DNA of 16,934 nt from JBCCFK01 sp965262315 (GTDB taxonomy: Bacteria; Actinomycetota; Acidimicrobiia; Acidimicrobiales; UBA8592). A program made the position numbers and the translations under genes. Below the pieces are notes generated by a model, which had not been told where the DNA came from, made no database searches, and saw only the letters and a list, made by a program, of their open reading frames with translations. Position 1 is the first letter of the stretch. Every line of letters starts with the position of its first letter. Shown piece by piece: positions 7,757 to 14,455 of this stretch. Location of the stretch: assembly GCA_965262315.1 (NCBI GenBank), contig CBDHFJ010000059.1, forward strand, positions 1 to 16,934, in the 5' to 3' direction.

Positions 7757-8971
7757 GTGAGGGAATCCACGACCCGACGTTCGCTGGGTCGTGGATTCAA
7801 TGCCCTGCTGGCGGCATCGCTCGTCAGCAACATCGGTGACGGCATCCGATTGGCCGCAATCCCGCTGCTGGCAACCGAGCTCACCGACTCCGAGATCCTG
7901 ATCGCCAGCGTGACCGCCGCGCAGTACCTGCCATGGATCACGGTGGCGCCGGTCGGTGGTGTGCTGGTCGACCGGTGGGACCGGCGCAGCACGATCATGA
8001 TCACGCAGCTCTGGCGCGGCCTGGTGATGCTGGGCCTCGCACTCCTCGTCGCCGGCGACGTGGTGGCGCTCTGGCACGTGTGCGTGGTTGCGTTCCTCAT
8101 CACGGCCGGCGAGATCCTGGTCGACCCGGCTGTGTTCGCCACGGTGCCGTTGGTGGTCGACGAGGAGGACCTCGAGCGGGCCAACGGCCGGATTGCGACG
8201 ACCGAGTTCGTGGCCAACGACTTCGCCGGCGGGCCGGTGGGATCGGTGGCATTCGCGGCGGCGCCCTGGTTGCCGTTCCTGATCGATGGCCTGAGCTACC
8301 TGGGGTCGAGCCCGTTGTTCGGCCGGCTGCCGTCCCGCTCCGAACGCAGGGAGCAGCGAGGCTCGGTCCGTCAGGAGGCCCGTGCCGGCCTCGACTTCCT
8401 CCTCGGCCACCCGGTGCTGGGCGGGTTGCTGCGAGCCAACGTCGTGTACTTCTTTGGCGTCGCCACGCAGCTGGCCCTGCTGGTGGTGCTCGTCACCCGG
8501 ACGCTCGACGCGTCCGCATCCGTGTTCGGCCTGGTCCTGGCGGCTGGCGCCGTCGGTGCCACCACCGGATCGATGGCTGCTGGCCGGGTCCGGGATCGGT
8601 TCGAACCGGGACCGGTCCTGGTCGGCACCCTTCTCGCCCAGGGTGTCGGCCTCGCGGCCATGGCGACAGCCCCGAACGAGTGGGTTCTCCTGGCGATCTT
8701 CGGCCTGTACGGGTTTCCCGTCGGGCTCCAGCGGCCGGTCGCCCAGGCGATCCAGCAGCGACTGACGCCGAACGAGATGTTGGGCCGGATCAACGTGACG
8801 TCGAGGATGTTCACCCGCGGGGTGATCATCGTCGGCGCACCGGTGGCCGGCGTGGTCGCCGAACTCACCAGCGTTCGCGTTGCGTTTGCGATGGCCGCAG
8901 TGGTCGTCGGGATGGCGGCGCTGCTGACGTGGCGGGTGTTGGGCGCCGCTACAGCTTCCGCATCACGGTGA
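7757..8971 (+). CDS. Major facilitator superfamily exporter, EntS-like (MFS_3)
   Basis: This 404-residue integral membrane protein has repeated hydrophobic segments consistent with about 12 helices. Near residues 67-81, GGVLVDRWDRRSTIM is the loop 2-3 motif of the family, with the Asp and Arg residues typical of proton-coupled drug or siderophore exporters such as EntS. The opening (FNALLAASLVSNIGDGIRLAAIPLLA) also fits the MFS_3 group. The substrate cannot be read from the sequence. It starts at GTG 7757, four bases after dapE, so it probably lies in the same transcript, although nothing links it to diaminopimelate. Its 3' end overlaps the convergent lexA by 23 bases. Confidence 0.88.
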   Translation: MRESTTRRSLGRGFNALLAASLVSNIGDGIRLAAIPLLATELTDSEILIASVTAAQYLPWITVAPVGGVLVDRWDRRSTIMITQLWRGLVMLGLALLVAGDVVALWHVCVVAFLITAGEILVDPAVFATVPLVVDEEDLERANGRIATTEFVANDFAGGPVGSVAFAAAPWLPFLIDGLSYLGSSPLFGRLPSRSERREQRGSVRQEARAGLDFLLGHPVLGGLLRANVVYFFGVATQLALLVVLVTRTLDASASVFGLVLAAGAVGATTGSMAAGRVRDRFEPGPVLVGTLLAQGVGLAAMATAPNEWVLLAIFGLYGFPVGLQRPVAQAIQQRLTPNEMLGRINVTSRMFTRGVIIVGAPVAGVVAELTSVRVAFAMAAVVVGMAALLTWRVLGAATASASR

Positions 8972-9605
8972 CGAGCTTGCCGTAGATCTCGACGTCGTTC
9001 GCCGCGAACCGCATGGGCTCCATCGTCGGGTTGGCGGGCTCGAGGATGACGGCCGGCCCGTCCTGGCGGAACGTCTTGATGGTCGCCTCGTCGTCGCCGA
9101 TGCCGGCCACCACGATGTCGCCGTCGTCGGCGGTCTTCTGCACCCGGGCGACCACGAGGTCGCCGTCGAGGATGCCGGCCTCGATCATCGAGTCACCGCG
9201 CACCCTGCACATGAACAGCTCACCCTCGCCGGTGAGATCCTGGGGGAGCGGCATGACCTCTTCGACATTCTCCGCGGCGAGGACACCGGTACCGGCGGCG
9301 ACGTCGCCCACGAGGGGAACGTGGCAGACCGGTCGGCGATCCAACATGGCACCCGAGCCGGCCTCCCAACGGACCTCGATGGCGCGGGGCTTGGTGGGGT
9401 CACGCCGGAGGTAGCCCATCGACTGGAGCGAATTGAGGTGGGAGTGCACCGTGCTGGGGGAGGTGAGCCCCACCGCGGCGCCGATCTCGCGGACCGACGG
9501 GGGATAGCCGCGCTCGCGGATGGTGTCGTCGATGAACGTGAGGACCTCCCGCTGGCGATCGGTGAGGGCGGGGGCGTCCGTGGCGTCGACTGACTTGTCA
9601 GACAT
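8949..9605 (-). CDS. lexA: SOS response repressor LexA
   Basis: LexA represses DNA-damage genes and cleaves itself when RecA filaments form. The 218-residue protein has the N-terminal winged helix (LTDRQREVLTFIDDTIRERG, with recognition region LTSPSTVHSHLNSL) and the C-terminal S24 protease domain. The cleavage bond is A104-G105 in GDVAAGTG, the nucleophile is S139 in RGDSM, and the base is K177 in ATIKTF. All the parts needed for self-cleavage are present. I chose the ATG at 9605-9603 because AGGAG lies just upstream (minus strand, 9612-9616) and it gives a normal LexA N-terminus; the longer open frame to 10040 crosses the operator region. Four LexA boxes lie 67-143 bases upstream, so it should be strongly autorepressed. 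The TAG stop is inside the convergent MFS gene. Confidence 0.97.
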   Translation of the reverse strand: MSDKSVDATDAPALTDRQREVLTFIDDTIRERGYPPSVREIGAAVGLTSPSTVHSHLNSLQSMGYLRRDPTKPRAIEVRWEAGSGAMLDRRPVCHVPLVGDVAAGTGVLAAENVEEVMPLPQDLTGEGELFMCRVRGDSMIEAGILDGDLVVARVQKTADDGDIVVAGIGDDEATIKTFRQDGPAVILEPANPTMEPMRFAANDVEIYGKLVTVMRKL

Positions 9606-9671
9606 GGGGATCTCCTGAAATGGGGAGCCCGCAGAAGTTCCGAGGGCGATCTTCACATCGAGTGTTGACAT

Positions 9672-9685
9672 CGAACAGGTGTTCG
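9672..9685. promoter_or_regulatory. LexA box 1 (CGAACAGGTGTTCG)
   Basis: Both half-sites (CGAAC and GTTCG) are perfect, with the 4-base spacer of the mycobacterial/actinobacterial SOS box; a flanking T extends it to TCGAAC on the left. Its centre is 33 bp from box 2, close to three helical turns. Confidence 0.9.
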
Positions 9686-9704
9686 GGCCAGACTGGCGAT
9701 GGCT

Positions 9705-9718
9705 CGAACAGGCGTTCG
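9705..9718. promoter_or_regulatory. LexA box 2 (CGAACAGGCGTTCG)
   Basis: Perfect CGAAC-N4-GTTCG palindrome, differing from box 1 only in the spacer. It is centred exactly 15 bp from box 3, with one base between the two sites. Confidence 0.9.
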
Positions 9719-9719
9719 C

Positions 9720-9733
9720 AGAACCCATGTTCG
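9720..9733. promoter_or_regulatory. LexA box 3 (AGAACCCATGTTCG)
   Basis: One mismatch in the outermost base of the left arm (AGAAC for CGAAC); the right arm is perfect. It overlaps the putative -10 for lexA on the minus strand (9732-9727) and is centred 15 bp from boxes 2 and 4. Confidence 0.75.
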
Positions 9734-9734
9734 C

Positions 9735-9748
9735 CGAACACACGTTCT
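9735..9748. promoter_or_regulatory. LexA box 4 (CGAACACACGTTCT)
   Basis: The left arm is perfect and the right arm has one outer mismatch (GTTCT). It lies in the spacer of the putative lexA promoter, just inside TTGACG at 9755-9750. With boxes 2 and 3 it forms a tight three-site run at 15-bp steps. Confidence 0.75.
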
Positions 9749-9930
9749 GCGTCAAGCATCTCCCCCCGATGCCGGCCACCGGACGCCTCGTTCCGAGCCA
9801 CCTCTCGCATCCGCAGGGAGCCGCTTCCGGCGAACGACCGGAACCGGCGTCCACCGGCGCCGCAGCGAGGAGCAGGCGTTCCGACAGCTGAAGCCAGAAA
9901 CTGTCACACCCCCTCTGGAGAATGATTTCC

Positions 9931-10386
9931 ATGGCAGCGACGATGATCCCCAGCACCACCGACACCGGCTTCGACGGCGCCCAGTCGGGGCACGGCCTCC
10001 ACTTCGAGCCCCAGCTGCGTTGGACCCCCCAGGTGATCACCGGAGGAGGTGACGGTCCGAGCGGGACGACGTCGCCTCGTCTGTCCGGAGCGGTCTACTG
10101 GCGACGCCGGCTGGCCGCCGGGCTGCTGTTGGTGGTGCTGGGAGCCGGGTTGTGGACCATTGCGACGTGGATGACGAACTCCTCGGTGGGGGTGGCCCCG
10201 GTCGGTGCGGACCGGACCGGCCCCGCCACCCAGGAGATCCACGTGGTCCAGCCCGGCGAGACCTTGTGGTCCATCGCCGAGGACGTGGCGCCGGGCGCCG
10301 ACGTCCGAGCCACCGTCGATCGGCTGGCCGACCTGAACGGTGGCGCCGCCATCCAGGTGGGTCAGCGACTGATCGTCGACGGCTGA
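9931..10386 (+). CDS. Membrane-anchored LysM protein, probable SOS-induced cell-division inhibitor
   Basis: The 151-residue protein has a polar N-terminal part (1-56), one membrane helix at about 61-81 preceded by WRRR (positive-inside), a short linker, and a single LysM domain at about 104-149 (HVVQPGETLWSIAEDVAPGA through NGGAAIQVGQRLIVDG). LysM binds peptidoglycan, so the C-terminus should face the wall. It diverges from lexA across four LexA boxes. The same layout and domain order is found in YneA of Bacillus and Rv2719c (ChiZ) of Mycobacterium, which restrain cell division after DNA damage. That function is inferred from context, not from residues specific to those proteins. I chose ATG 9931 because GGAG (9917-9920) is 10 bases ahead; ATG 9922 lies only one base after it. 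A strong hairpin follows the gene. Confidence 0.88.
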   Translation: MAATMIPSTTDTGFDGAQSGHGLHFEPQLRWTPQVITGGGDGPSGTTSPRLSGAVYWRRRLAAGLLLVVLGAGLWTIATWMTNSSVGVAPVGADRTGPATQEIHVVQPGETLWSIAEDVAPGADVRATVDRLADLNGGAAIQVGQRLIVDG

Positions 10387-10445
10387 GGTCGCAGGTGAAG
10401 GCTCTACCCGACGTCCATCGAGGGTGGGGCTCGCGGAGTAGGGGC

Positions 10446-10473
10446 CGGGTCCGTACCGCGGGGTACGGACCCG
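10446..10473. terminator. Perfect hairpin between convergent LysM and RibD-like genes
   Basis: GGGTCCGTACC (10447-10457) pairs perfectly with GGTACGGACCC (10462-10472) around a GCGG loop, and one more C-G pair (10446/10473) extends the stem to 12 bp. No T-run follows on either strand, which is common for high-GC actinobacterial terminators. Lying about 60 bases after the LysM stop and about 100 bases after the RibD-like stop, it could serve both directions. The rest of 10387-10574 shows nothing else I can name. Confidence 0.75.
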
Positions 10474-10574
10474 CCGGCTCCCTGCATCCGACGCGACCTC
10501 GTGTTCGGCCCGCCGGCCGCGGCTCGGTGTTCCCACCCGCCGGACGCGGCGGCGGGACCACCCCACCTCCGACG

Positions 10575-11294
10575 TCAGCGCCGTCGGAGAAGACGGGTGA
10601 AGATCAGATCGCCGGCCACCCGGGCCCGGTCAACCGAGAAGCGACGGGGATCGTGGTCCGGCCCGTTGGCCACCATGCGCCCGCCGGCACCGCCGACCAC
10701 GAGTGGCGACACGGTGATGCACAGTTCGTCCACCACGTCGGCCGCAATGAGCTGGCCGTTCAAGGTCGGGCCCCCTTCGGCCAGGATCACCGTGCCGTGG
10801 GTCGCTCCCAGCTGGCGGATCGCATCGGCCGGCTCGACCTCGTCCTCGCCGGCGATCACCAGGTCGGCGACGGCGCCGAGTTCTCGACGTCGGTCAGCGG
10901 GGCTGCTCGCGCATGTCACCACCACCGGCCGGTAGGTCGGATCGGCGAACAGCGGCGACGCCTCGTCGATGCGCAGGCTGCGGCTGACCAGGGCGATCAC
11001 CGGTCGCTGCGCCTGCCCGGTGGCAGCGCGCCGTTCGGCCACCTCGGCTGTGGGCCGCGGAACCTTGTACCCCTCGGCCTGCGCGGTGCCCGCACCCACC
11101 AGGATCACATCGGCGAGGCCGCGCAGCGTCATGAAGACGGTGAAGTCGGCATCGTTGCCGAGACCGCCCGACAGGCCGTCGACGGCGATGGCGCCGTCGA
11201 TCGAGGTGATCATGTTGAGCAGGACCCAGGGCCTGCCGTCCGGGTGTCGGCGTTCGTCGGCCAGGTACAGCGAGCGCAGGTCGTCATCGTCCAC
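10575..11294 (-). CDS. RibD C-terminal-domain reductase (pyrimidine/dihydrofolate reductase-like)
   Basis: The 239-residue protein is a stand-alone RibD C-terminal domain, with the DHFR-like fold that reduces diaminohydroxyphosphoribosylaminopyrimidine in riboflavin synthesis. Seen in sequence: WVLLNMITSIDGAIAVDG (23-40), the hallmark N-terminal strand and helix; ADVILVGAGTAQAEGY; and ILAEGGPTLNGQL followed by ELCITVSPLVVGG, the NADPH-binding part. The deaminase half of full RibD is absent. Solo proteins of this type may reduce other pterin or pyrimidine substrates (M. tuberculosis Rv2671 can act on dihydrofolate), so the substrate is open. No other riboflavin gene is nearby. The GTG at 11294-11292 lacks a ribosome site but is preceded by TATCGT and exactly 7 bases, fitting a leaderless start. 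Confidence 0.88.
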   Translation of the reverse strand: MDDDDLRSLYLADERRHPDGRPWVLLNMITSIDGAIAVDGLSGGLGNDADFTVFMTLRGLADVILVGAGTAQAEGYKVPRPTAEVAERRAATGQAQRPVIALVSRSLRIDEASPLFADPTYRPVVVTCASSPADRRRELGAVADLVIAGEDEVEPADAIRQLGATHGTVILAEGGPTLNGQLIAADVVDELCITVSPLVVGGAGGRMVANGPDHDPRRFSVDRARVAGDLIFTRLLRRR

Positions 11295-11301
11295 CGCGCC
11301 G

Positions 11302-11307
11302 ACGATA
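11302..11307 (-). promoter_or_regulatory. Putative -10 element (TATCGT) for a leaderless RibD-like transcript
   Basis: On the minus strand TATCGT is followed by exactly 7 bases and then the GTG start at 11294, the same geometry as at dapD and at the PatB-like gene. No clear -35 is seen. Confidence 0.5.
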
Positions 11308-11620
11308 GGCCCCGTACCTGTGGATGGCCTCCATCCGAATCCACAGTCCGTCCCCTGATATCCCCAGACCTGTCCTCTTTCGGTCCACAGGAGGAGTTTC
11401 CTAGGTTGCCCCTTCGTGACAGTTCACGACGTCCGGTGCCGGAATGGTGGCTGACGTCGAATCGGGACACATCGGTCGACGGCTCCGCGAGGGGACCTTG
11501 GCTGCCCGAGGGCGGGCGGAACCGCACTCGTGCGCGGGCGTACACACCTCAAACCTGGCCCCGGCGTCGTGACACTGACACACCTGCAAACCAGCGATTC
11601 CGCCCGTCCATCCGAATGAT

Positions 11621-11637
11621 CGCCCATCCGATGGGCG
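11621..11637. promoter_or_regulatory. 17-bp palindrome upstream of the nrdJ -10, possible operator
   Basis: CGCCCATC, one central C, then GATGGGCG form a perfect inverted repeat. Its centre lies about 45 bases upstream of the transcription start expected from TACAAT, a position suited to a regulator. A half-site-like CCATCCGA recurs nearby. The binding protein is unknown. Confidence 0.45.
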
Positions 11638-11661
11638 GGCGGGGTCGACCGGACGCTGCCG

Positions 11662-11667
11662 TACAAT
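11662..11667 (+). promoter_or_regulatory. Probable nrdJ -10 element (TACAAT)
   Basis: TACAAT is one base from TATAAT and would start transcription near 11674, leaving a leader of about 34 bases that contains the GAGGAG ribosome site. No good -35 is present at the usual distance, which fits activator-dependent or extended -10 use. Confidence 0.6.
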
Positions 11668-11707
11668 GGAGAGCCCGATCGGGCCCCACCCGTGAGGAGC
11701 GACATCC

Positions 11708-14452
11708 ATGCATCGACCCGTAGTGGGTTTCGAGCGCCGGTCCACCAGCGACGGCGCCAACCCGTTCGACGACATCGCCTGGGAGCGGCGCGACGCTCGC
11801 ATCGAGAACTGGACCGACGGCTCCGTCGCGTTCGAGCAGCACGACGTCGAGTTCCCGATCTCGTGGTCCCAGAACGCCACCAACATCGTGGCCCAGAAGT
11901 ACTTCCGCGGGCAGCTGGGCACCCCCGCTCGGGAGACCTCGCTGCGCCAGGTCATCGACCGGGTGGTGGGGACGATCGCGAGCTGGGGCGAGTCGCACGG
12001 CTACTTCGCCGACGAGGCGGAACGTTCGGCGTTCACCGACGAACTCCGGCACCTCCTGGTCAACCAGAAGATGGCCTTCAACTCCCCGGTCTGGTTCAAC
12101 ATCGGCGTCGACGGTGTTCCGCAGCAGTCATCTGCCTGTTTCATCCTGTCCGTCGACGACGACATGGACGACATCCTCGAGTGGTACGTCGAGGAGGGCA
12201 AGATCTTCAAGGGCGGGTCCGGTTCCGGGGTGAATCTCAGCCGGATCCGCGCCTCCAGCGAGACGTTGGCCGGCGGCGGCGAACCGTCCGGCCCGGTGAG
12301 CTTCATGCGGGGTGCAGACGCGTCCGCGGGCACCATCAAGTCGGGCGGCAAGACCCGGCGGGCCGCCAAGATGGTGATCCTCGACGCCGACCACCCTGAC
12401 ATCGAGGAGTTCGTCTGGACGAAGGCGCGCGAGGAACACAAGGCCAGGGCGCTGCGCGAGGCGGGCTTCGACATGAGCCTCGACGGCGCCGACTCGTTCT
12501 CGGTCCAGTACCAGAACGCCAACAACTCGGTCCGGGTCACCGACGAGTTCATGGCCGCGGTCGAGGCCGACGCCGATTGGGATCTGGTGGCCCGCACCAC
12601 CGGTGACGTCCACAAGACCGTCGAGGCCCGGGATCTGTTCCGTCAGATCGCTCAGGCCGCGTGGGAGTGCGCCGACCCCGGTCTCCAGTACGACACCACG
12701 ATCAACCGCTGGCACACCTGTCCCGAGAGCGGCCGCATCACGGCAAGTAACCCTTGCTCGGAGTACGTACATCTCGATGACTCGGCCTGCAATCTGGCCA
12801 GCCTGAATCTGTTGCGGTTCCTCGACGACGACGGGGTGTTCGACGTCGACGGGTTCCGGCATGCGGTCAGGGTCACCATCGCGGCCCAGGAGATGCTGGT
12901 CACCGACTCGCACTACCCCACGGACAAGATCGGGGAGAATGCGCGGGCGTTCCGCCAGCTCGGCCTCGGCTACACCAACCTCGGTGCGCTGCTGATGACG
13001 CTGGGTCTGCCGTATGACTCCGATGACGGGCGGGCGCTGGCCGCCACCATCACCGCGGTGATGACCGGCGAGGCCTACCGGACCTCGGCCCGCATCGCGG
13101 CCCGGATGGGCTCGTTCGATGCGTTCGCGGACAACCGCGACGCCACGTTGCGGGTGCTGGGCATGCACCGGGCGGCCGTCGAGGAGATCGGCGAGTCCGA
13201 AGTCGTCCCGGCCGCGCTCACCCGCGCCGCTCGTGAGGCCTGGACCGAAGCGGTCGAGTTCGCCGCGGTCCACGGCGTTCGCAACGCACAGGTCTCGGTC
13301 CTGGCCCCCACCGGCACCATCAGTTTCATGATGGACTGTGACACCACGGGCGTGGAGCCCGACCTGGCGCTGAAGAAGAGCAAGCGACTGGTCGGCGGCG
13401 GCACCATGTCGATCGTCAACCAGTCGGTCCCACGGGCGCTCGATCGCCTCGGCTACGACACCGAGCAGGTGGCCGAGATCGTGTCGCACATCGACCACCA
13501 CGGCTCGGTGGCCGGCGCGCCCCATCTCAAGGAGGAGCACGTCGCGGTCTTCGCGTGTTCCATGGGCGACACGGTCATCGCGCCGCTGGGTCATGTTCGG
13601 ATGATGGCCGCCGTGCAGCCCTTCCTCTCCGGGGCGATCTCCAAGACCGCCAATCTCCCCGAGGATGCGACGGTCGAAGACATCGAGGAGCTGTACCTCG
13701 AGGCGTGGCGGCTCGGCGTGAAGGCGCTCGCCATCTACCGCGACAACTGCAAGGTGGCCCAGCCGCTGTCGGTCGACAAGAAGACCGACGACGATGTGAT
13801 CACCGTCGCCGCACAGTCGCTGCTGGCCGAGGCGCCGCGACCGGTTCGTGAGCGGCTGCCGCGGAGTCGCACCTCGAAGACGTTCGAGTTCCGCGTTGCC
13901 GACTGCAAGGGCTTCGTCACCGTCGGCCAATACGACGACGGCCGCCCCGGCGAGATCTTCGTCCGAGTGTCGAAGCAGGGCAGCACCCTCGCCGGCATCA
14001 TGGACGCCTTCGCGATCGCGATCAGCCATGGGCTCCAGTACGGCGTGCCGCTCGATGCCTACGTTCGGGCGTTCGTCGGTATGCGGTTCGAGCCGGCGGG
14101 CATGACCGACGACCCCGAGCTGCGGATCGCGTCCAGCCTCATCGACTATCTGTTCCGCCGGCTGGCGGTCGAGTACCTGTCTCCCGAACACCGAGCAGAC
14201 CTCAACATCTTCACCACCGACGAGCGGATGCAGCCGACGCTGCCCGGGGTCGAGGAGGCCGCTGCCATCACCATGCAGGGCGTCGACGTCGAGCCCGACC
14301 CGCCGTCGGCCGTCGATGTCGTCGAGCCCGTGACGCTCAGTCGGGGGCCGGCGGCGGATGCGCCGCTCTGCATGCAGTGCGGCACCCAGATGCACCGGGC
14401 GGGCAGCTGCTTCGCCTGCGCGAGCTGCGGCAACACCAGTGGATGCAGCTGA
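11708..14452 (+). CDS. nrdJ: Adenosylcobalamin-dependent (class II) ribonucleotide reductase NrdJ
   Basis: NrdJ makes deoxyribonucleotides using vitamin B12 as radical source, with or without oxygen. The 914-residue protein carries the active-site motif NPCSEY (N348, radical C350, E352), the redox-pair cysteines C144 (in SSACF) and C361 (in DDSACN), and APTGTISFMMDCDTTGVEPD. Near the C-terminus a TSCPD-like domain (FEFRVADCKGFVTVGQYDDG onward) precedes a cysteine cluster at C888, C891, C901, C904, C907 and C913; this probably binds zinc and/or shuttles electrons to the active site. The ATG at 11708 has GAGGAG (11694-11699) 8 bases upstream. nrdR is not adjacent, unlike the nrdR-nrdJ pair next to lexA in Streptomyces. 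A DinB-like gene follows after 3 bases. Confidence 0.96.
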   Translation: MHRPVVGFERRSTSDGANPFDDIAWERRDARIENWTDGSVAFEQHDVEFPISWSQNATNIVAQKYFRGQLGTPARETSLRQVIDRVVGTIASWGESHGYFADEAERSAFTDELRHLLVNQKMAFNSPVWFNIGVDGVPQQSSACFILSVDDDMDDILEWYVEEGKIFKGGSGSGVNLSRIRASSETLAGGGEPSGPVSFMRGADASAGTIKSGGKTRRAAKMVILDADHPDIEEFVWTKAREEHKARALREAGFDMSLDGADSFSVQYQNANNSVRVTDEFMAAVEADADWDLVARTTGDVHKTVEARDLFRQIAQAAWECADPGLQYDTTINRWHTCPESGRITASNPCSEYVHLDDSACNLASLNLLRFLDDDGVFDVDGFRHAVRVTIAAQEMLVTDSHYPTDKIGENARAFRQLGLGYTNLGALLMTLGLPYDSDDGRALAATITAVMTGEAYRTSARIAARMGSFDAFADNRDATLRVLGMHRAAVEEIGESEVVPAALTRAAREAWTEAVEFAAVHGVRNAQVSVLAPTGTISFMMDCDTTGVEPDLALKKSKRLVGGGTMSIVNQSVPRALDRLGYDTEQVAEIVSHIDHHGSVAGAPHLKEEHVAVFACSMGDTVIAPLGHVRMMAAVQPFLSGAISKTANLPEDATVEDIEELYLEAWRLGVKALAIYRDNCKVAQPLSVDKKTDDDVITVAAQSLLAEAPRPVRERLPRSRTSKTFEFRVADCKGFVTVGQYDDGRPGEIFVRVSKQGSTLAGIMDAFAIAISHGLQYGVPLDAYVRAFVGMRFEPAGMTDDPELRIASSLIDYLFRRLAVEYLSPEHRADLNIFTTDERMQPTLPGVEEAAAITMQGVDVEPDPPSAVDVVEPVTLSRGPAADAPLCMQCGTQMHRAGSCFACASCGNTSGCS

Positions 14453-14455
14453 GCC

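Larger units (their letters stand above)
9606..9930. promoter_or_regulatory. Shared lexA/LysM divergent promoter region
   Basis: This stretch has no convincing gene. It holds four LexA boxes between 9672 and 9748. Toward lexA, TTGACG (minus strand, 9755-9750) lies 17 bases before GAACAT (9732-9727), which would put the RNA polymerase site on boxes 3 and 4. Toward the LysM gene, TTGACA at 9665-9670 touches box 1, but its -10 (about 9689-9694) is weak. From 9749 to 9930 I see no defined element apart from the GGAG before the LysM start; this would be a 5' leader of about 180 bases or more if the plus promoter overlaps the boxes. Confidence 0.7.
11295..11707. promoter_or_regulatory. nrdJ upstream region
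   Basis: This 413-base stretch has no convincing gene. It holds the RibD-like promoter at its left edge; three TCCACA-core motifs resembling DnaA boxes (11319-11327 minus, 11337-11345, 11381-11389); an 11-base direct repeat TCCATCCGAAT (11330-11340 and 11607-11617) with a partial third copy CCATCCGA at 11624-11631; a 17-bp palindrome (11621-11637); and a good -10, TACAAT (11662-11667). I saw neither a cobalamin riboswitch core nor a pair of NrdR boxes. Confidence 0.6.

Noticed and set aside
9679..9891. Small plus-strand frame (70 codons) over the LexA boxes
   Set aside because: No ribosome-binding sequence, no recognisable features, and it sits on operator DNA.
9606..10040. Longer N-terminus for LexA on the minus strand
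   Set aside because: It would code through all four LexA boxes and the LysM start; the ATG at 9605 has a good AGGAG and the family N-terminus.
11295..11707. Cobalamin riboswitch upstream of nrdJ
   Set aside because: No B12-box-like core (GCCACTG) or expected long structured leader was found, and the likely -10 leaves only about 34 bases of leader.
11401..11955. Minus-strand frames upstream of and across the nrdJ start
   Set aside because: They overlap the strongly supported nrdJ N-terminus, show no family features, and look like high-GC shadow frames.
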